A stretch of 29,228 bases of DNA from Euryarchaeota archaeon UBA28 (GCA_002501605.1 DANW01000015.1:1-29228), one strand, 5' to 3'. Shown: positions 1-7,751, numbered from the stretch's first letter. The notes: generated by a model from the sequence alone, not told the origin. Made by a program: numbers and translations.

Positions 1-22
1 CCTGCAGATGGATCACCTCCTA
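1..22 (+). rRNA. rrs: 16S rRNA, extreme 3' end (partial)
   Basis: Bases 10-21 read GGATCACCTCCT, the near-universal 3' terminus of 16S rRNA including the anti-Shine-Dalgarno core. The preceding CCTGCAGAT resembles the CCTGCGGCT that precedes it in other 16S genes. The rest of the gene lies left of the window, so only about 22 nt are seen and the exact end could vary by a base or two. No 23S rRNA, 5S rRNA or tRNA follows in the next 29 kb; the next gene is an amino acid transporter. This fits archaea related to Thermoplasmata, where rRNA genes are unlinked (known for Thermoplasma; inferred here). Confidence 0.85.
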
Positions 23-40
23 CGAAACTCGGAAAACGGG

Positions 41-75
41 GGTTGGGGTGGCTTCGGTCACCCCTTCTCCCAACC
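41..75 (+). terminator. UUCG-capped hairpin just after 16S rRNA (terminator or processing stem)
   Basis: GGGGTG (45-50) pairs with CACCCC (59-64). The stem continues through a G-T wobble (51/58) and C52-G57, and closes on a TTCG loop (53-56), a very stable tetraloop. GGTT (41-44) can also pair with AACC (72-75), leaving bases 65-71 as a bulge. An alternative pairing is GGTTGGG (41-47) with CCCAACC (69-75). It lies about 20 nt beyond the 16S end, so it may mark the end of the rRNA transcript or take part in processing. The left half of any 16S processing stem is outside the window. Confidence 0.55.
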
Positions 76-151
76 TAAATCAACTCATATCCTCTAATCT
101 TGGAACATTTTCAGATGCTCTAATCGGCATATTCAGCAACATCTTGGAGAA

Positions 152-161
152 GGTATATACC
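152..161 (+). promoter_or_regulatory. TATA box of aapJ, leaderless type
   Basis: The perfect palindrome GGTATATACC has its TATATA core at 154-159, centred about 27 nt upstream of the aapJ ATG at 184. In archaea transcription starts about 25-28 nt downstream of the TATA box, so the mRNA should begin at or next to the start codon. There is no Shine-Dalgarno sequence immediately upstream of this ATG, which agrees with a leaderless message. Confidence 0.6.
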
Positions 162-183
162 ATCCACAGGTCGTAGCACCTTC

Positions 184-1350
184 ATGCGACGCATGCTCGC
201 TATGACAATGATGATGTTAATGACGACTGCGGCCCTTGCGGGCTGTGCGGGTTCCGACCTCACCGATGAGGACGTGGATGCCGCGAGAGAAGAGGGAAGA
301 CTAGCAGGTATTGCTGAAGCAACACCAGTCAGCACCCTGGACACGATCCACGAGCGTGGAATGATGAAGTGTGGAGTCAAGGACTCCCAGTGGGGCATGG
401 GCTTCGCTGACGCTGATGGTGTTCGATCCGGACTCGATATAGAGTACTGCAGGGCTGTAGCTGCTGCAATTGGACTGAATCCAGATACTCAGATTGAGTA
501 CATCTTAGCGAGCGCTGGTGACCGCTTCGAGAAGCTTGCTTCCGGAGAGATTGACGTCCTAATCAGGACTACCACATGGACAACAAGCCGTGACGTAGGG
601 CTGAACGCTGACTTCGCAGGGATGAACTTCTTCGATGGCCAGGGAATTCTGATCAGAGGAGATGCATACCCACAGGATGACATGTCCAACTCCGCACTGA
701 ATCTAGCAAGCGCTAAGGTTTGTGTAGGAACTGGAACTACAACTGAAGGTAACATCGCCGACTGGAACACAGTAAATAGCGTTGGCATGGAAATAGTTCC
801 TGTCGCTGACGCTGCTGAGGCAACTGCAGAGCTAGTTTCTGGCTCCTGTGACGCATTCACCGGCGACATGTCAGCAATGGTTGCTAAGAAGTACACCCTC
901 GAGGCTGCTGGAGATTGCTCTGACTGTGATCTATGGATTGCTCCTGAGCTACTTTCAAAGGAACCCCTAGGTGCAGCAGTTCGTGACATGGATTCCGACT
1001 GGAAGGATGTCGTGACATGGGTATGGTTCGGAATGGTTACCGCTGAAGAGATGGGAATCGACTCCGAGAACTACATGGACGCAGATACATCTAACCCAGC
1101 TGTTGATAGGCTATTGAACCAGAACCTAGGACTAGGTACTGATGCAAACCCACTGCCAGCTACATGGATGCAAAACGTTCTATCCACCTCTGGAAACTAC
1201 GGAGAGGCTTGGGACAACTCATTCTGTGATGGTTCCTATGACGGTACTAGCGGCTCAGCCGCAATGACAGGATGCGTCCTGTCCCGTGTCGGTACTGCTA
1301 ACGCTCTTGTTTCTGAGGGTGGCCTGCAGTTCGCACCTCCAATGCGCTGA
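184..1350 (+). CDS. aapJ: general L-amino acid ABC transporter, substrate-binding lipoprotein
   Basis: This is the extracytoplasmic binding protein of a polar amino acid importer of the Aap/Bzt type (SBP family 3), 388 aa. An N-terminal signal peptide ends in a lipobox LAG-C with the lipidation Cys at residue 21, so the mature protein is probably anchored in the membrane outer face. A charged linker (about 24-45) precedes the binding domain, whose first strand begins near KCGVKDS (62-68) and continues with GLDIEYCRAVAAAIG. The Cys residues at 63, 89 and further on, including a CSDC pair, suggest disulfides. It is first in aapJQMP. Codon use is strongly biased (all nine Phe are TTC, nearly all Asn AAC), unlike the following permease genes, suggesting high expression. 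The ligand is unknown; family members bind broad ranges of L-amino acids. Confidence 0.9.
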   Translation: MRRMLAMTMMMLMTTAALAGCAGSDLTDEDVDAAREEGRLAGIAEATPVSTLDTIHERGMMKCGVKDSQWGMGFADADGVRSGLDIEYCRAVAAAIGLNPDTQIEYILASAGDRFEKLASGEIDVLIRTTTWTTSRDVGLNADFAGMNFFDGQGILIRGDAYPQDDMSNSALNLASAKVCVGTGTTTEGNIADWNTVNSVGMEIVPVADAAEATAELVSGSCDAFTGDMSAMVAKKYTLEAAGDCSDCDLWIAPELLSKEPLGAAVRDMDSDWKDVVTWVWFGMVTAEEMGIDSENYMDADTSNPAVDRLLNQNLGLGTDANPLPATWMQNVLSTSGNYGEAWDNSFCDGSYDGTSGSAAMTGCVLSRVGTANALVSEGGLQFAPPMR

Positions 1351-1381
1351 TCGTTTAGTTGACAGCGAATAGTAAACGAAA

Positions 1382-1413
1382 GCCCTCGAGGGGGGATCAC
1401 CTCCCTCGGGGGC
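1382..1413 (+). terminator. strong 14-bp hairpin between aapJ and aapQ
   Basis: The left arm 1382-1395 and right arm 1400-1413 pair over 14 bp with two G-T wobbles (1386/1409 and 1393/1402) and no mismatch, around the 4-nt loop ATCA (1396-1399). It begins 31 nt after the aapJ stop and ends just before a TATA-like element for aapQ. No T-tract follows, so it is more likely a 3'-end stabilising or processing hairpin for aapJ mRNA than a classical intrinsic terminator. In bacterial transporter operons such hairpins raise binding-protein levels above permease levels; the same role here is inference. Confidence 0.6.
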
Positions 1414-1416
1414 CTC

Positions 1417-1424
1417 AAATTTAA
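1417..1424 (+). promoter_or_regulatory. possible TATA box of aapQ
   Basis: AAATTTAA at 1417-1424 is centred about 28 nt upstream of the aapQ ATG at 1449, the spacing expected for a leaderless archaeal transcript. It directly follows the hairpin at 1382-1413, so the permease genes may have their own start in addition to read-through from aapJ. Confidence 0.45.
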
Positions 1425-1448
1425 TCTCATTACTACGGAAGAATTTGT

Positions 1449-3272
1449 ATGGATTTCAAATCTCTCCAAAATAGAATTAATATCCTCTCAGGGAGCAAAC
1501 TCTTGTTGGCTGTTGTAATTTTGTGGGTTTACAATAACAAGATGCTCTCTCCCTCTATCGAAGCGATCTCTAGTATGTCTAGGTCGTTCGTAGTGGAGGG
1601 TGTTCAACAAAATCCAGCATATTATGATCCATATTCACTTTCGAGTGCAATAATTTTCTTTTTCCTAATATTCATGACACTAGCCAGGAACGAGATAGCT
1701 CCTGCCATCCGATCCAAGAATTTCAAAATCGCCTCAATCTCTCTGACACTATCTTCTCTGATAATATCAATACTGGTCATTACCCTATCGATTATCGGCG
1801 ACTTCTCTCCCGCTAAGGGGATGCCATTTCTACTAGTTGGTGCCCCAATTGTACTAGCGTCCCTTCTAGTGTTGGATAATTCAGACATTTTACCTGTAAA
1901 GAGGTTATCCGGCCTTCACCCATTAGTTGACTGGGCGGACGGTAATCCGAGAATCATAAACACAGTGATAATCTTCTCAGCATTCTTGGGTATGGCACTC
2001 AATATCTCGTTTATTCCTCCGATGATCTCCTCAGATTTATCCTCGTTCTTTTCCATTATACTGATTATAATGGCTCTCTACGTGTATTATCAGATATCTT
2101 CAGAGTCGGGGAACCCTCTCATTCATGACCAGAGGTCCTCAACAATGGTCCTAATAATTGGACTTCCTTTGATTATATACCTCAGTACTAGAATACTGTT
2201 CCTATTGCACAATCCAGACTCCGTCACTAGGGAGAGGTGGGACCTCTCATGGTCATTCATGGATATGAAGAATACCTTCGAGATTAATGCATGGCCTATA
2301 CAGCCAGACTTCCCGGAAGATACTAGGTGGCAGTTCTTATTCAGTGCGATTTTGAACTCTGCAAGGGCGACTCTACTGAGTATCGTTCTTTGTACGATTC
2401 TTGGTGTGATTATCGGAGTCACAAGACTATCGAGCAATAAGCTCGCATCAGCATTAGCTACCGTTTACGTGGAGGTATTCAGAAATATGCCCCTTGCAGT
2501 TCTACTCTTCTTGGTGATGTTACAGCTTGGAGAGACTCTCCCCCTGTTCAAGGAAGAAGCTAATATCGGCGGATGGATATACTACAGTAATCAGGGACTT
2601 TACTTGCCTCGTCCGGAAACTCTCCGAATCATCATCGCACTAGCAATAGTCTTCTCACTGTGGGCTTGGGGCCGTTACAGGGATAGAGACGGTATTGATG
2701 ACTCGTCGGAGGCACTGGCCAGAAAATCTCTGGTTTGGTCCATGGCGCTAGTAGCTTGTCTAGGTATACTACTTACCGGAGATATGTCCCTGCCAAATTA
2801 TGTTAAGCCGAATCCTAATATCCCGGGAACTTGGAATATAGAGGAAGGCTCAGCTTTCGAAGTTACTAAAGCATTCATGGCTCTGATAATAGGGTTAACT
2901 CTGTTCACTGCTTCTGTTGTCGCTGAAATCGTCAGGGGCAGTATCCAGGCTCTTCCACGAGGACAGGTGGAGGCTGCTATTTCACTGGGATTATCTCCTT
3001 ATCAGAGACTCAGACTTGTTATTTTGCCACAGGCCCTCAGGAGTATGATACCCCTGCTAAATAGTCAATATATGAACGTCTGGAAAAATTCCAGTCTTGC
3101 CATTATTGTGGCATACAGCGATATCTTCTATGTCATATTCGTAATGATGAACAATGTTGGGAAATTAATTCCCCTATTCCTGCTTCTCCTAGTAATTTAT
3201 CAGGCAGGTAGCCTATTAATTTCAGGCATAATGAACTTCTACAATGCAAGGGTAACGAGGGTTAAGATATGA
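1449..3272 (+). CDS. aapQ: amino acid ABC transporter permease AapQ-type, enlarged
   Basis: This 607-aa permease is one half of the membrane channel of the amino acid importer. The core transport domain starts near residue 293 (FSAILNSARATLL) and holds the EAA loop that contacts the ATPase at about 508-529 (EAAISLGLSPYQRLRL...). Between these lies the large extracellular loop typical of AapQ/BztB. Bacterial AapQ is about 400 aa. Here about 290 residues precede the core and contain roughly six to seven hydrophobic segments (near 17-28, 65-79, 95-117, 126-142, 169-190, 198-215, 232-253). The gene overlaps aapM by 4 bp (ATGA at 3269-3272), implying translational coupling. It is AT-rich in third positions, unlike aapJ. 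Family assignment is firm; the function of the extra membrane region is unknown. Confidence 0.88.
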   Translation: MDFKSLQNRINILSGSKLLLAVVILWVYNNKMLSPSIEAISSMSRSFVVEGVQQNPAYYDPYSLSSAIIFFFLIFMTLARNEIAPAIRSKNFKIASISLTLSSLIISILVITLSIIGDFSPAKGMPFLLVGAPIVLASLLVLDNSDILPVKRLSGLHPLVDWADGNPRIINTVIIFSAFLGMALNISFIPPMISSDLSSFFSIILIIMALYVYYQISSESGNPLIHDQRSSTMVLIIGLPLIIYLSTRILFLLHNPDSVTRERWDLSWSFMDMKNTFEINAWPIQPDFPEDTRWQFLFSAILNSARATLLSIVLCTILGVIIGVTRLSSNKLASALATVYVEVFRNMPLAVLLFLVMLQLGETLPLFKEEANIGGWIYYSNQGLYLPRPETLRIIIALAIVFSLWAWGRYRDRDGIDDSSEALARKSLVWSMALVACLGILLTGDMSLPNYVKPNPNIPGTWNIEEGSAFEVTKAFMALIIGLTLFTASVVAEIVRGSIQALPRGQVEAAISLGLSPYQRLRLVILPQALRSMIPLLNSQYMNVWKNSSLAIIVAYSDIFYVIFVMMNNVGKLIPLFLLLLVIYQAGSLLISGIMNFYNARVTRVKI

Positions 3273-4882
3273 GTCAGGATGAAAGTTTCTTCGAGTCCTC
3301 AATGAAGAGGATCCTAGAATTGGAGAGAGGAGTTGCTGGGAGGTCCAGATGGGATTCAGATACCAGAGTGGACTCTAGCCTCTCACTACTGTGCATTCTG
3401 TTCTCTGGCCTATTCTCAGTTTCTGTTTTACTAAACACCGAATCTTCAATCGATATAGGAGGAGAAGTCACCGCAGGGGATGTCTGGATTTATTCGACCG
3501 CAGTCGCACTATCATGGTTAGTGGCCTCGTGGATAATTCTGATTTCAGTTGTCAAACGTACTAGAATGGCTTCTGCATTCAATGGCCGGATTAGATTACC
3601 TTGGTTCGGCTCGACGGCGCTTCTTGGAATCTTATCGTCTTTCATCATGCTATTCTTGGTCGAATGGATCTTCGATATACTGGTAATCAGCATGAGGTGG
3701 GATATCGTATGGGCCAACAGGGTATCCGTGATGTTAGGCCCTAATCTCACGGAGGCGATGACCCAAGATTACCTGGTTTCAGAAAATTGGAGGATTTGGC
3801 CTATAATATTCCTAGTTTGGGCACTAGCAGGCGCCGCCTATGGAGCCTCCAATACCTCTGTGAGGTCTTTCCTTATTGGATTCGGTTTAGTGACAGCAGT
3901 GGTGTTTCTATTCGCAGGCAACCCACTGGAAGCCAATTACAATATCGACAGAGTTCTTTTTAGATTCTCTTTAGCAACCGCTTTATCCCTAGCCTGTTTT
4001 GTAGCAATGAGGGCTTATTCCCATAGGGTCGAGGAGTACAAGGTAAACAGGGCCAAGAGAAATATCGGACTCACAGCCGTGGCAACTTTCTTCTTGACAA
4101 TCATTCTGCTTGACCCGCCTGAGTTCGTAAAGGATATTGCCGGATTCCTAGCCGGATTCGGAATTCTAGAGTCACAATTAGAACTGATTACCAGGGACGG
4201 AGTCCCTCCAGCCAGATGGGGGGGTTTACTCATCAATCTAATCGTAGCCGCCGCGGGTTGCGTTCTTGGTTTCGTAATTGGAGTCGTTCTGGCATTTTCG
4301 AGACAGAGCAATCTTCCCATATTGAAGTGGCCGGGAATTGCCATCATCGAGATAGTAAGGTCTGGACCACTAATCTGCTGGCTATACTTCGCAATGTACC
4401 TCCTCCCAGACGTCGCTGATCCCCTGTTTACAAATCCCGAAGATTTTGATAACATTGTTAGGATGATGGCAATTTTCAGTTTGTTCGGAGGGTGCTACAT
4501 TGCTGAAGTTATCAGAGGGGGGCTTCAAGCCGTAGACAGTGGCCAGAAAGAAGCCGCCTTAGCCCTGGGTCTTAGCCCGATGCAAATTAAGCTACAAGTA
4601 GAGCTACCAAACGCTGTCAGGACTACCCTGCCCTCAATTGTAAGCGTCTTCATAGGACTGTGGAAGGATACAACACTGCTATTTATCATTGAAATCATAG
4701 ACTTTTTCAGAATCGCAAAGACAATGGCGAACACCGATCTAAGATTCCTAGGGGATTTCCTAGAGCCAGTTTACTTCACAGCTCTTGTGTTCTGGGTTTT
4801 CGCATTCTACCTTTCCAGGGTCTCCATGAACGTGGAGAAAGGCCTCGGATTAGTTAAGGAAGGAGGAGGAGACGTAGCATGA
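3269..4882 (+). CDS. aapM: amino acid ABC transporter permease AapM-type, enlarged
   Basis: This is the second permease subunit, 537 aa, expected to form a heterodimer with AapQ. The core begins around 311-345 (RWGGLLINLIVAAAGCVLGF), followed by the EIVRSGP segment and the EAA loop at about 428-449 (EAALALGLSPMQIKLQVELP). Bacterial AapM is about 380 aa. Here the first ~300 residues add several hydrophobic segments (near 37-56, 74-95, 113-140, 176-192, 200-216, 230-248, 266-281), mirroring the enlargement of AapQ. The ATG at 3269 overlaps the aapQ stop, with GAGG at 3257-3260 as a ribosome site. The gene in turn overlaps aapP by 4 bp. Both permeases having matched extra membrane domains is unusual. 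Confidence 0.88.
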   Translation: MSQDESFFESSMKRILELERGVAGRSRWDSDTRVDSSLSLLCILFSGLFSVSVLLNTESSIDIGGEVTAGDVWIYSTAVALSWLVASWIILISVVKRTRMASAFNGRIRLPWFGSTALLGILSSFIMLFLVEWIFDILVISMRWDIVWANRVSVMLGPNLTEAMTQDYLVSENWRIWPIIFLVWALAGAAYGASNTSVRSFLIGFGLVTAVVFLFAGNPLEANYNIDRVLFRFSLATALSLACFVAMRAYSHRVEEYKVNRAKRNIGLTAVATFFLTIILLDPPEFVKDIAGFLAGFGILESQLELITRDGVPPARWGGLLINLIVAAAGCVLGFVIGVVLAFSRQSNLPILKWPGIAIIEIVRSGPLICWLYFAMYLLPDVADPLFTNPEDFDNIVRMMAIFSLFGGCYIAEVIRGGLQAVDSGQKEAALALGLSPMQIKLQVELPNAVRTTLPSIVSVFIGLWKDTTLLFIIEIIDFFRIAKTMANTDLRFLGDFLEPVYFTALVFWVFAFYLSRVSMNVEKGLGLVKEGGGDVA

Positions 4883-5628
4883 CCACCAGCAAAGAATTGA
4901 TAATTAAGACAGAAGGAGTTAAGGTTAATTTTGGAGATTTTTGGGCTCTAAAGGGGATTGACATCGAGGTCACCAGAGGTGAAATTATAGTTATCCTAGG
5001 GCCATCTGGTTCAGGTAAATCGACATTTATCAGGACTCTGAATAGGCTACAACCGCACAGTGGTGGATCGATTGAGATAGATGGAATAATGATAGACGAG
5101 GATACGTCGGTAAAGGATCTTAAGTATGTCAGGTCGGAGGTAGGTTTCGTTTTCCAACAGTTCAATCTGTTCCCTCACCTGACAATCATGGAGAACATTA
5201 CGCTAGCACCCATGAAGGTAAAGGGAATGTCAAAAAGTGAATCTGAGGATAGGGCATTGGAGCTACTAGAGAGAGTCGGAATTCCGGAGCAGGCATTCAA
5301 GTACCCCTCAGAGCTATCTGGGGGACAGCAACAGAGAGTAGCCATCGCACGGGCTCTTGCCATGGACCCGAAAATAATGCTCTTTGATGAGCCTACATCG
5401 GCCCTCGACCCTGAGATGATCAAGGAAGTCCTGGACGTAATGGTCGACCTGGCAAAGGAAGATGTTACGATGATAGTGGTAACGCACGAGATGGGTTTCG
5501 CCAAGGAGGTTGCAGACAGGGTGATACTATTCGACGAAGGTCTTCTGATAGAGGAGAACACCCCAGATGAGTTCTTCGATAATCCAAAGCATGAAAGGAC
5601 CAAGCTATTTTTGGAGCAAATTCTTTGA
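4879..5628 (+). CDS. aapP: amino acid ABC transporter ATP-binding protein
   Basis: This cytoplasmic ATPase energises the importer. It is 249 aa, the usual length for the polar amino acid (HisP/GlnQ/AapP) family. All motifs are present: Walker A GPSGSGKST (41-49), Q-loop in VFQQFNLFPH (91-100, the family-typical sequence), signature LSGGQQQR (147-154), Walker B IMLFDE (166-171), D-loop SALD (174-177) and the H-loop His203. The start overlaps the aapM stop (ATGA) and is preceded by a long GGAGGAGG-type ribosome site at 4862-4869. It ends the operon and converges on the NAD kinase gene 18 nt away, so there is little room for terminators. Confidence 0.95.
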   Translation: MTTSKELIIKTEGVKVNFGDFWALKGIDIEVTRGEIIVILGPSGSGKSTFIRTLNRLQPHSGGSIEIDGIMIDEDTSVKDLKYVRSEVGFVFQQFNLFPHLTIMENITLAPMKVKGMSKSESEDRALELLERVGIPEQAFKYPSELSGGQQQRVAIARALAMDPKIMLFDEPTSALDPEMIKEVLDVMVDLAKEDVTMIVVTHEMGFAKEVADRVILFDEGLLIEENTPDEFFDNPKHERTKLFLEQIL

Positions 5629-5646
5629 TCTCAAATATTGATTCTT

Positions 5647-6525
5647 TCACTGCCCTATCCAATGGGCGACTCTATCGTAGATCGTACTCCTGAACGTTAG
5701 AAGTTGAAGCGTAGGACCACCTAGATCAACAGTAACAGTTGCTCCCCTTGTGAAATGGAACTCATCCCATCCGTCTGCAACGACATATCCCCTGTGCATA
5801 TCGCTCGTCATCACCGTAGGGGAATTGGTCCAAGACCAATATGAACCGTCATCATTACGGTCACTTCTCGGCAGATCCCTGGAAACAAAAAGATATTTTT
5901 CATCGATCTGCTCTATTGGAAATTCCGTCCCTTCGATATTCGCGACATGCCGGAACCAAGCCCCTTGACCCAAGAAGGTAGAGAAGAGGCAGCCGGATGA
6001 CTGCTGAACAACATCAATTCCCTCGGACAATCTTTGAAGTCGGTATTTAGACGGCTGGTACTGATGTGTGTTTGCGACCAGAAGGTCATTCAAAGCCGGG
6101 TCGGTCAATATTTTATTCCCACTTGTCGTTACTATTTCCGCTTGGAGCCTCGGCAACACATTTACAATTGCCTTACCGTCCATTGCCATCTTGATATCTT
6201 CCTCAAAATTATCCGGATCACTTCCCATGTAAAATCCATAGGAACCATCTGAGTCTTTCATCCTGGGATGGCTATTGACCCCCATAATAGGTGTCTCGTC
6301 ATCTATTGAATGGGCTATAGATGTCAGAGTACCGTCACCGCCCAGTACTATCACCAAGTCAGGCCCCACAAAGTCGGCCCTACGTACAGTTTCCCTCGCA
6401 GTGTAATCAACGCGTGCTCTGTTCTTAGACACAAACCCATCAAGAACAGTCCTAACTGTTGCTAACGCAGTGTCATGAACTTCCTCGAAATTCTTCTTGT
6501 AAACCACCAAGATGTTCTTGTACAC
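5647..6525 (-). CDS. nadK: NAD kinase
   Basis: The enzyme phosphorylates NAD(H) at the 2'-hydroxyl to make NADP(H). The hallmark GGDGT lies at residues 62-66 counted from the start chosen here. An LND motif follows at 145-147 (family NE/ND position), then SSGCLFSTFLGQGAW at 176-190, matching the conserved Gly/Ser segment near the active site. The sequence resembles the NADK2/NADHK3 branch more than E. coli NadK (inference). Start choice: the frame stays open to an ATG at 6618, but the domain begins near VYKNILVVYKK, and GTG at 6525 is preceded by GGAGG seven to nine nt upstream; GTG at 6549 is another option. The first ~30 codons of the long form would be antisense to the 5' region of the divergent lipoprotein gene. 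Confidence 0.85.
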   Translation of the reverse strand: MYKNILVVYKKNFEEVHDTALATVRTVLDGFVSKNRARVDYTARETVRRADFVGPDLVIVLGGDGTLTSIAHSIDDETPIMGVNSHPRMKDSDGSYGFYMGSDPDNFEEDIKMAMDGKAIVNVLPRLQAEIVTTSGNKILTDPALNDLLVANTHQYQPSKYRLQRLSEGIDVVQQSSGCLFSTFLGQGAWFRHVANIEGTEFPIEQIDEKYLFVSRDLPRSDRNDDGSYWSWTNSPTVMTSDMHRGYVVADGWDEFHFTRGATVTVDLGGPTLQLLTFRSTIYDRVAHWIGQ

Positions 6526-6643
6526 TCCAACTCCTCCATACGCCTCCACTAGTATGTCCCATATAGGGGGAACGGATAATATTCCAGCCAACAAATGACT
6601 GCGTTTGAATACCCTCATCTATGTAACCGCCCTCCAAAGAGAC

Positions 6644-7711
6644 ATGACACGTGCAGCCATCATTGGTTTTCTTCTGATTCTGGCTAGCTCTGCAGGTTGC
6701 ATCAGCTCAGAGGTCGAGGGGTGTCCAGATGGGGGTTGCTTCCCAATGACCTCAGACGAATTGAATGAAATTCTCTCACAGGAAAACGCACTCGATGTGT
6801 TGCTTTTTGCTTCAGAAAATAGTAGGCTTAGAGTCGATACCACCTCTTCTTCAACGATACAAGGACAGTTTGGAGAAGTGCACTGGAGCGTCTCAAAGGA
6901 TGATGAGAAAGAACTTAGATCCATATCCACGAGGGTCACTATAGGTACTTACACCTACAACAATGAGGTCATAGACGGGGGCCCTATTACCAATATCAGA
7001 GTGGGTAGTGTTTGGTTTGAAGGAAGAGACGCCCACCCTAGCTATTCCGATCCATTCGTAGATTTTGCAGTTCTTTCATCTCAGGGGCAGACTGAGAATA
7101 TTCCCCCATTCGGATTTGATACGAATTCAATTTCCAATCTAGATTGGAGGATAACAGGGGACGAGGAATCAACTCAACAGGTCGCGACATCATCCAACTC
7201 CACCCATTCAATCGTCGTGGAATTAATCGGCGAGCCTCCAAGAATAACCTCAATCGAGACTTACTCAGGGGACGAGGAGCAATTCACAATTAGAGTGAGG
7301 ACAGGACAGGATGTCGAGCTTAGCGTCAGTCAAGGTTTGACTAGGGCCCCATTGGGTTTTGATTCATTCAGCGAACCCATAGAGTACGGCGGAATATCAG
7401 TATGGGCTGGCGAGGTCCCATCGAACCTTCTCTCAGAGGCCCTACCCGAGGAAATTGAAATCAGAGGGCTATCTACCGATGACGAAAATGCCACCATTAT
7501 GGCTAGCCTAAGGCTTGACTCGAGATACTCTAACGAAACTACTCCAGACGGCCACTGGTGGGAGTTCCAATGGGACGATAGGGACTCGGATAACCTAGTC
7601 TCAGCCGGAGATCTCTACGCCGTTAGGACCAACTCGACAGGAAAACCTTCTATTGCCATATTCGATATCTGGGCCAACTCTTGGACAGGAGGGCCCTTGG
7701 CATCCAGTTAA
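6644..7711 (+). CDS. putative lipoprotein of unknown function
   Basis: This predicted exported protein has 355 aa. A short positively charged start (MTR), a hydrophobic stretch (4-14) and ASSAGC give a lipobox with Cys at residue 19. Two further Cys (CPDGGC) follow closely. The remainder is acidic, Ser/Thr-rich and predicted to be beta-rich, with no family I recognise. The segment near the C-terminus (HWWEFQWDDRDSDNLVSAGDLYAVRT) resembles Asp-rich calcium-binding loops seen in secreted archaeal proteins (DRDSDNLVSAGD, dockerin/EF-hand-like), which is only suggestive. ATG at 6644 is chosen over an upstream in-frame TTG at 6605 because it gives a normal signal peptide. It lies divergent to the NAD kinase gene and upstream of an ABC exporter. 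Confidence 0.75.
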   Translation: MTRAAIIGFLLILASSAGCISSEVEGCPDGGCFPMTSDELNEILSQENALDVLLFASENSRLRVDTTSSSTIQGQFGEVHWSVSKDDEKELRSISTRVTIGTYTYNNEVIDGGPITNIRVGSVWFEGRDAHPSYSDPFVDFAVLSSQGQTENIPPFGFDTNSISNLDWRITGDEESTQQVATSSNSTHSIVVELIGEPPRITSIETYSGDEEQFTIRVRTGQDVELSVSQGLTRAPLGFDSFSEPIEYGGISVWAGEVPSNLLSEALPEEIEIRGLSTDDENATIMASLRLDSRYSNETTPDGHWWEFQWDDRDSDNLVSAGDLYAVRTNSTGKPSIAIFDIWANSWTGGPLASS

Positions 7712-7720
7712 TACACGGCA

Positions 7721-7730
7721 TATTCATACT
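7721..7730 (+). promoter_or_regulatory. possible TATA box of the ABC exporter gene
   Basis: CATATTCATA is centred about 27 nt before the ATG at 7752, the leaderless spacing seen elsewhere in this window. It supports 7752 rather than the upstream in-frame ATG at 7653, which lies inside the preceding gene. Confidence 0.35.
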
Positions 7731-7751
7731 TACAACCAGAGACGGTTAGGC

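Noticed and set aside
22..183. tRNA or 5S rRNA in the spacer after 16S
   Set aside because: No cloverleaf-like T-loop GTTCRA block or 5S-like sequence is visible; only a hairpin and promoter elements.
120..989. Two long minus-strand open frames opposite aapJ
   Set aside because: They are antisense to a clear binding-protein gene with strong codon bias and show no family features or promoter.
7653..7751. Extended start of the ABC exporter at ATG 7653
   Set aside because: It lies inside the lipoprotein gene, adds no family-like sequence, and a TATA-like box fits ATG 7752.
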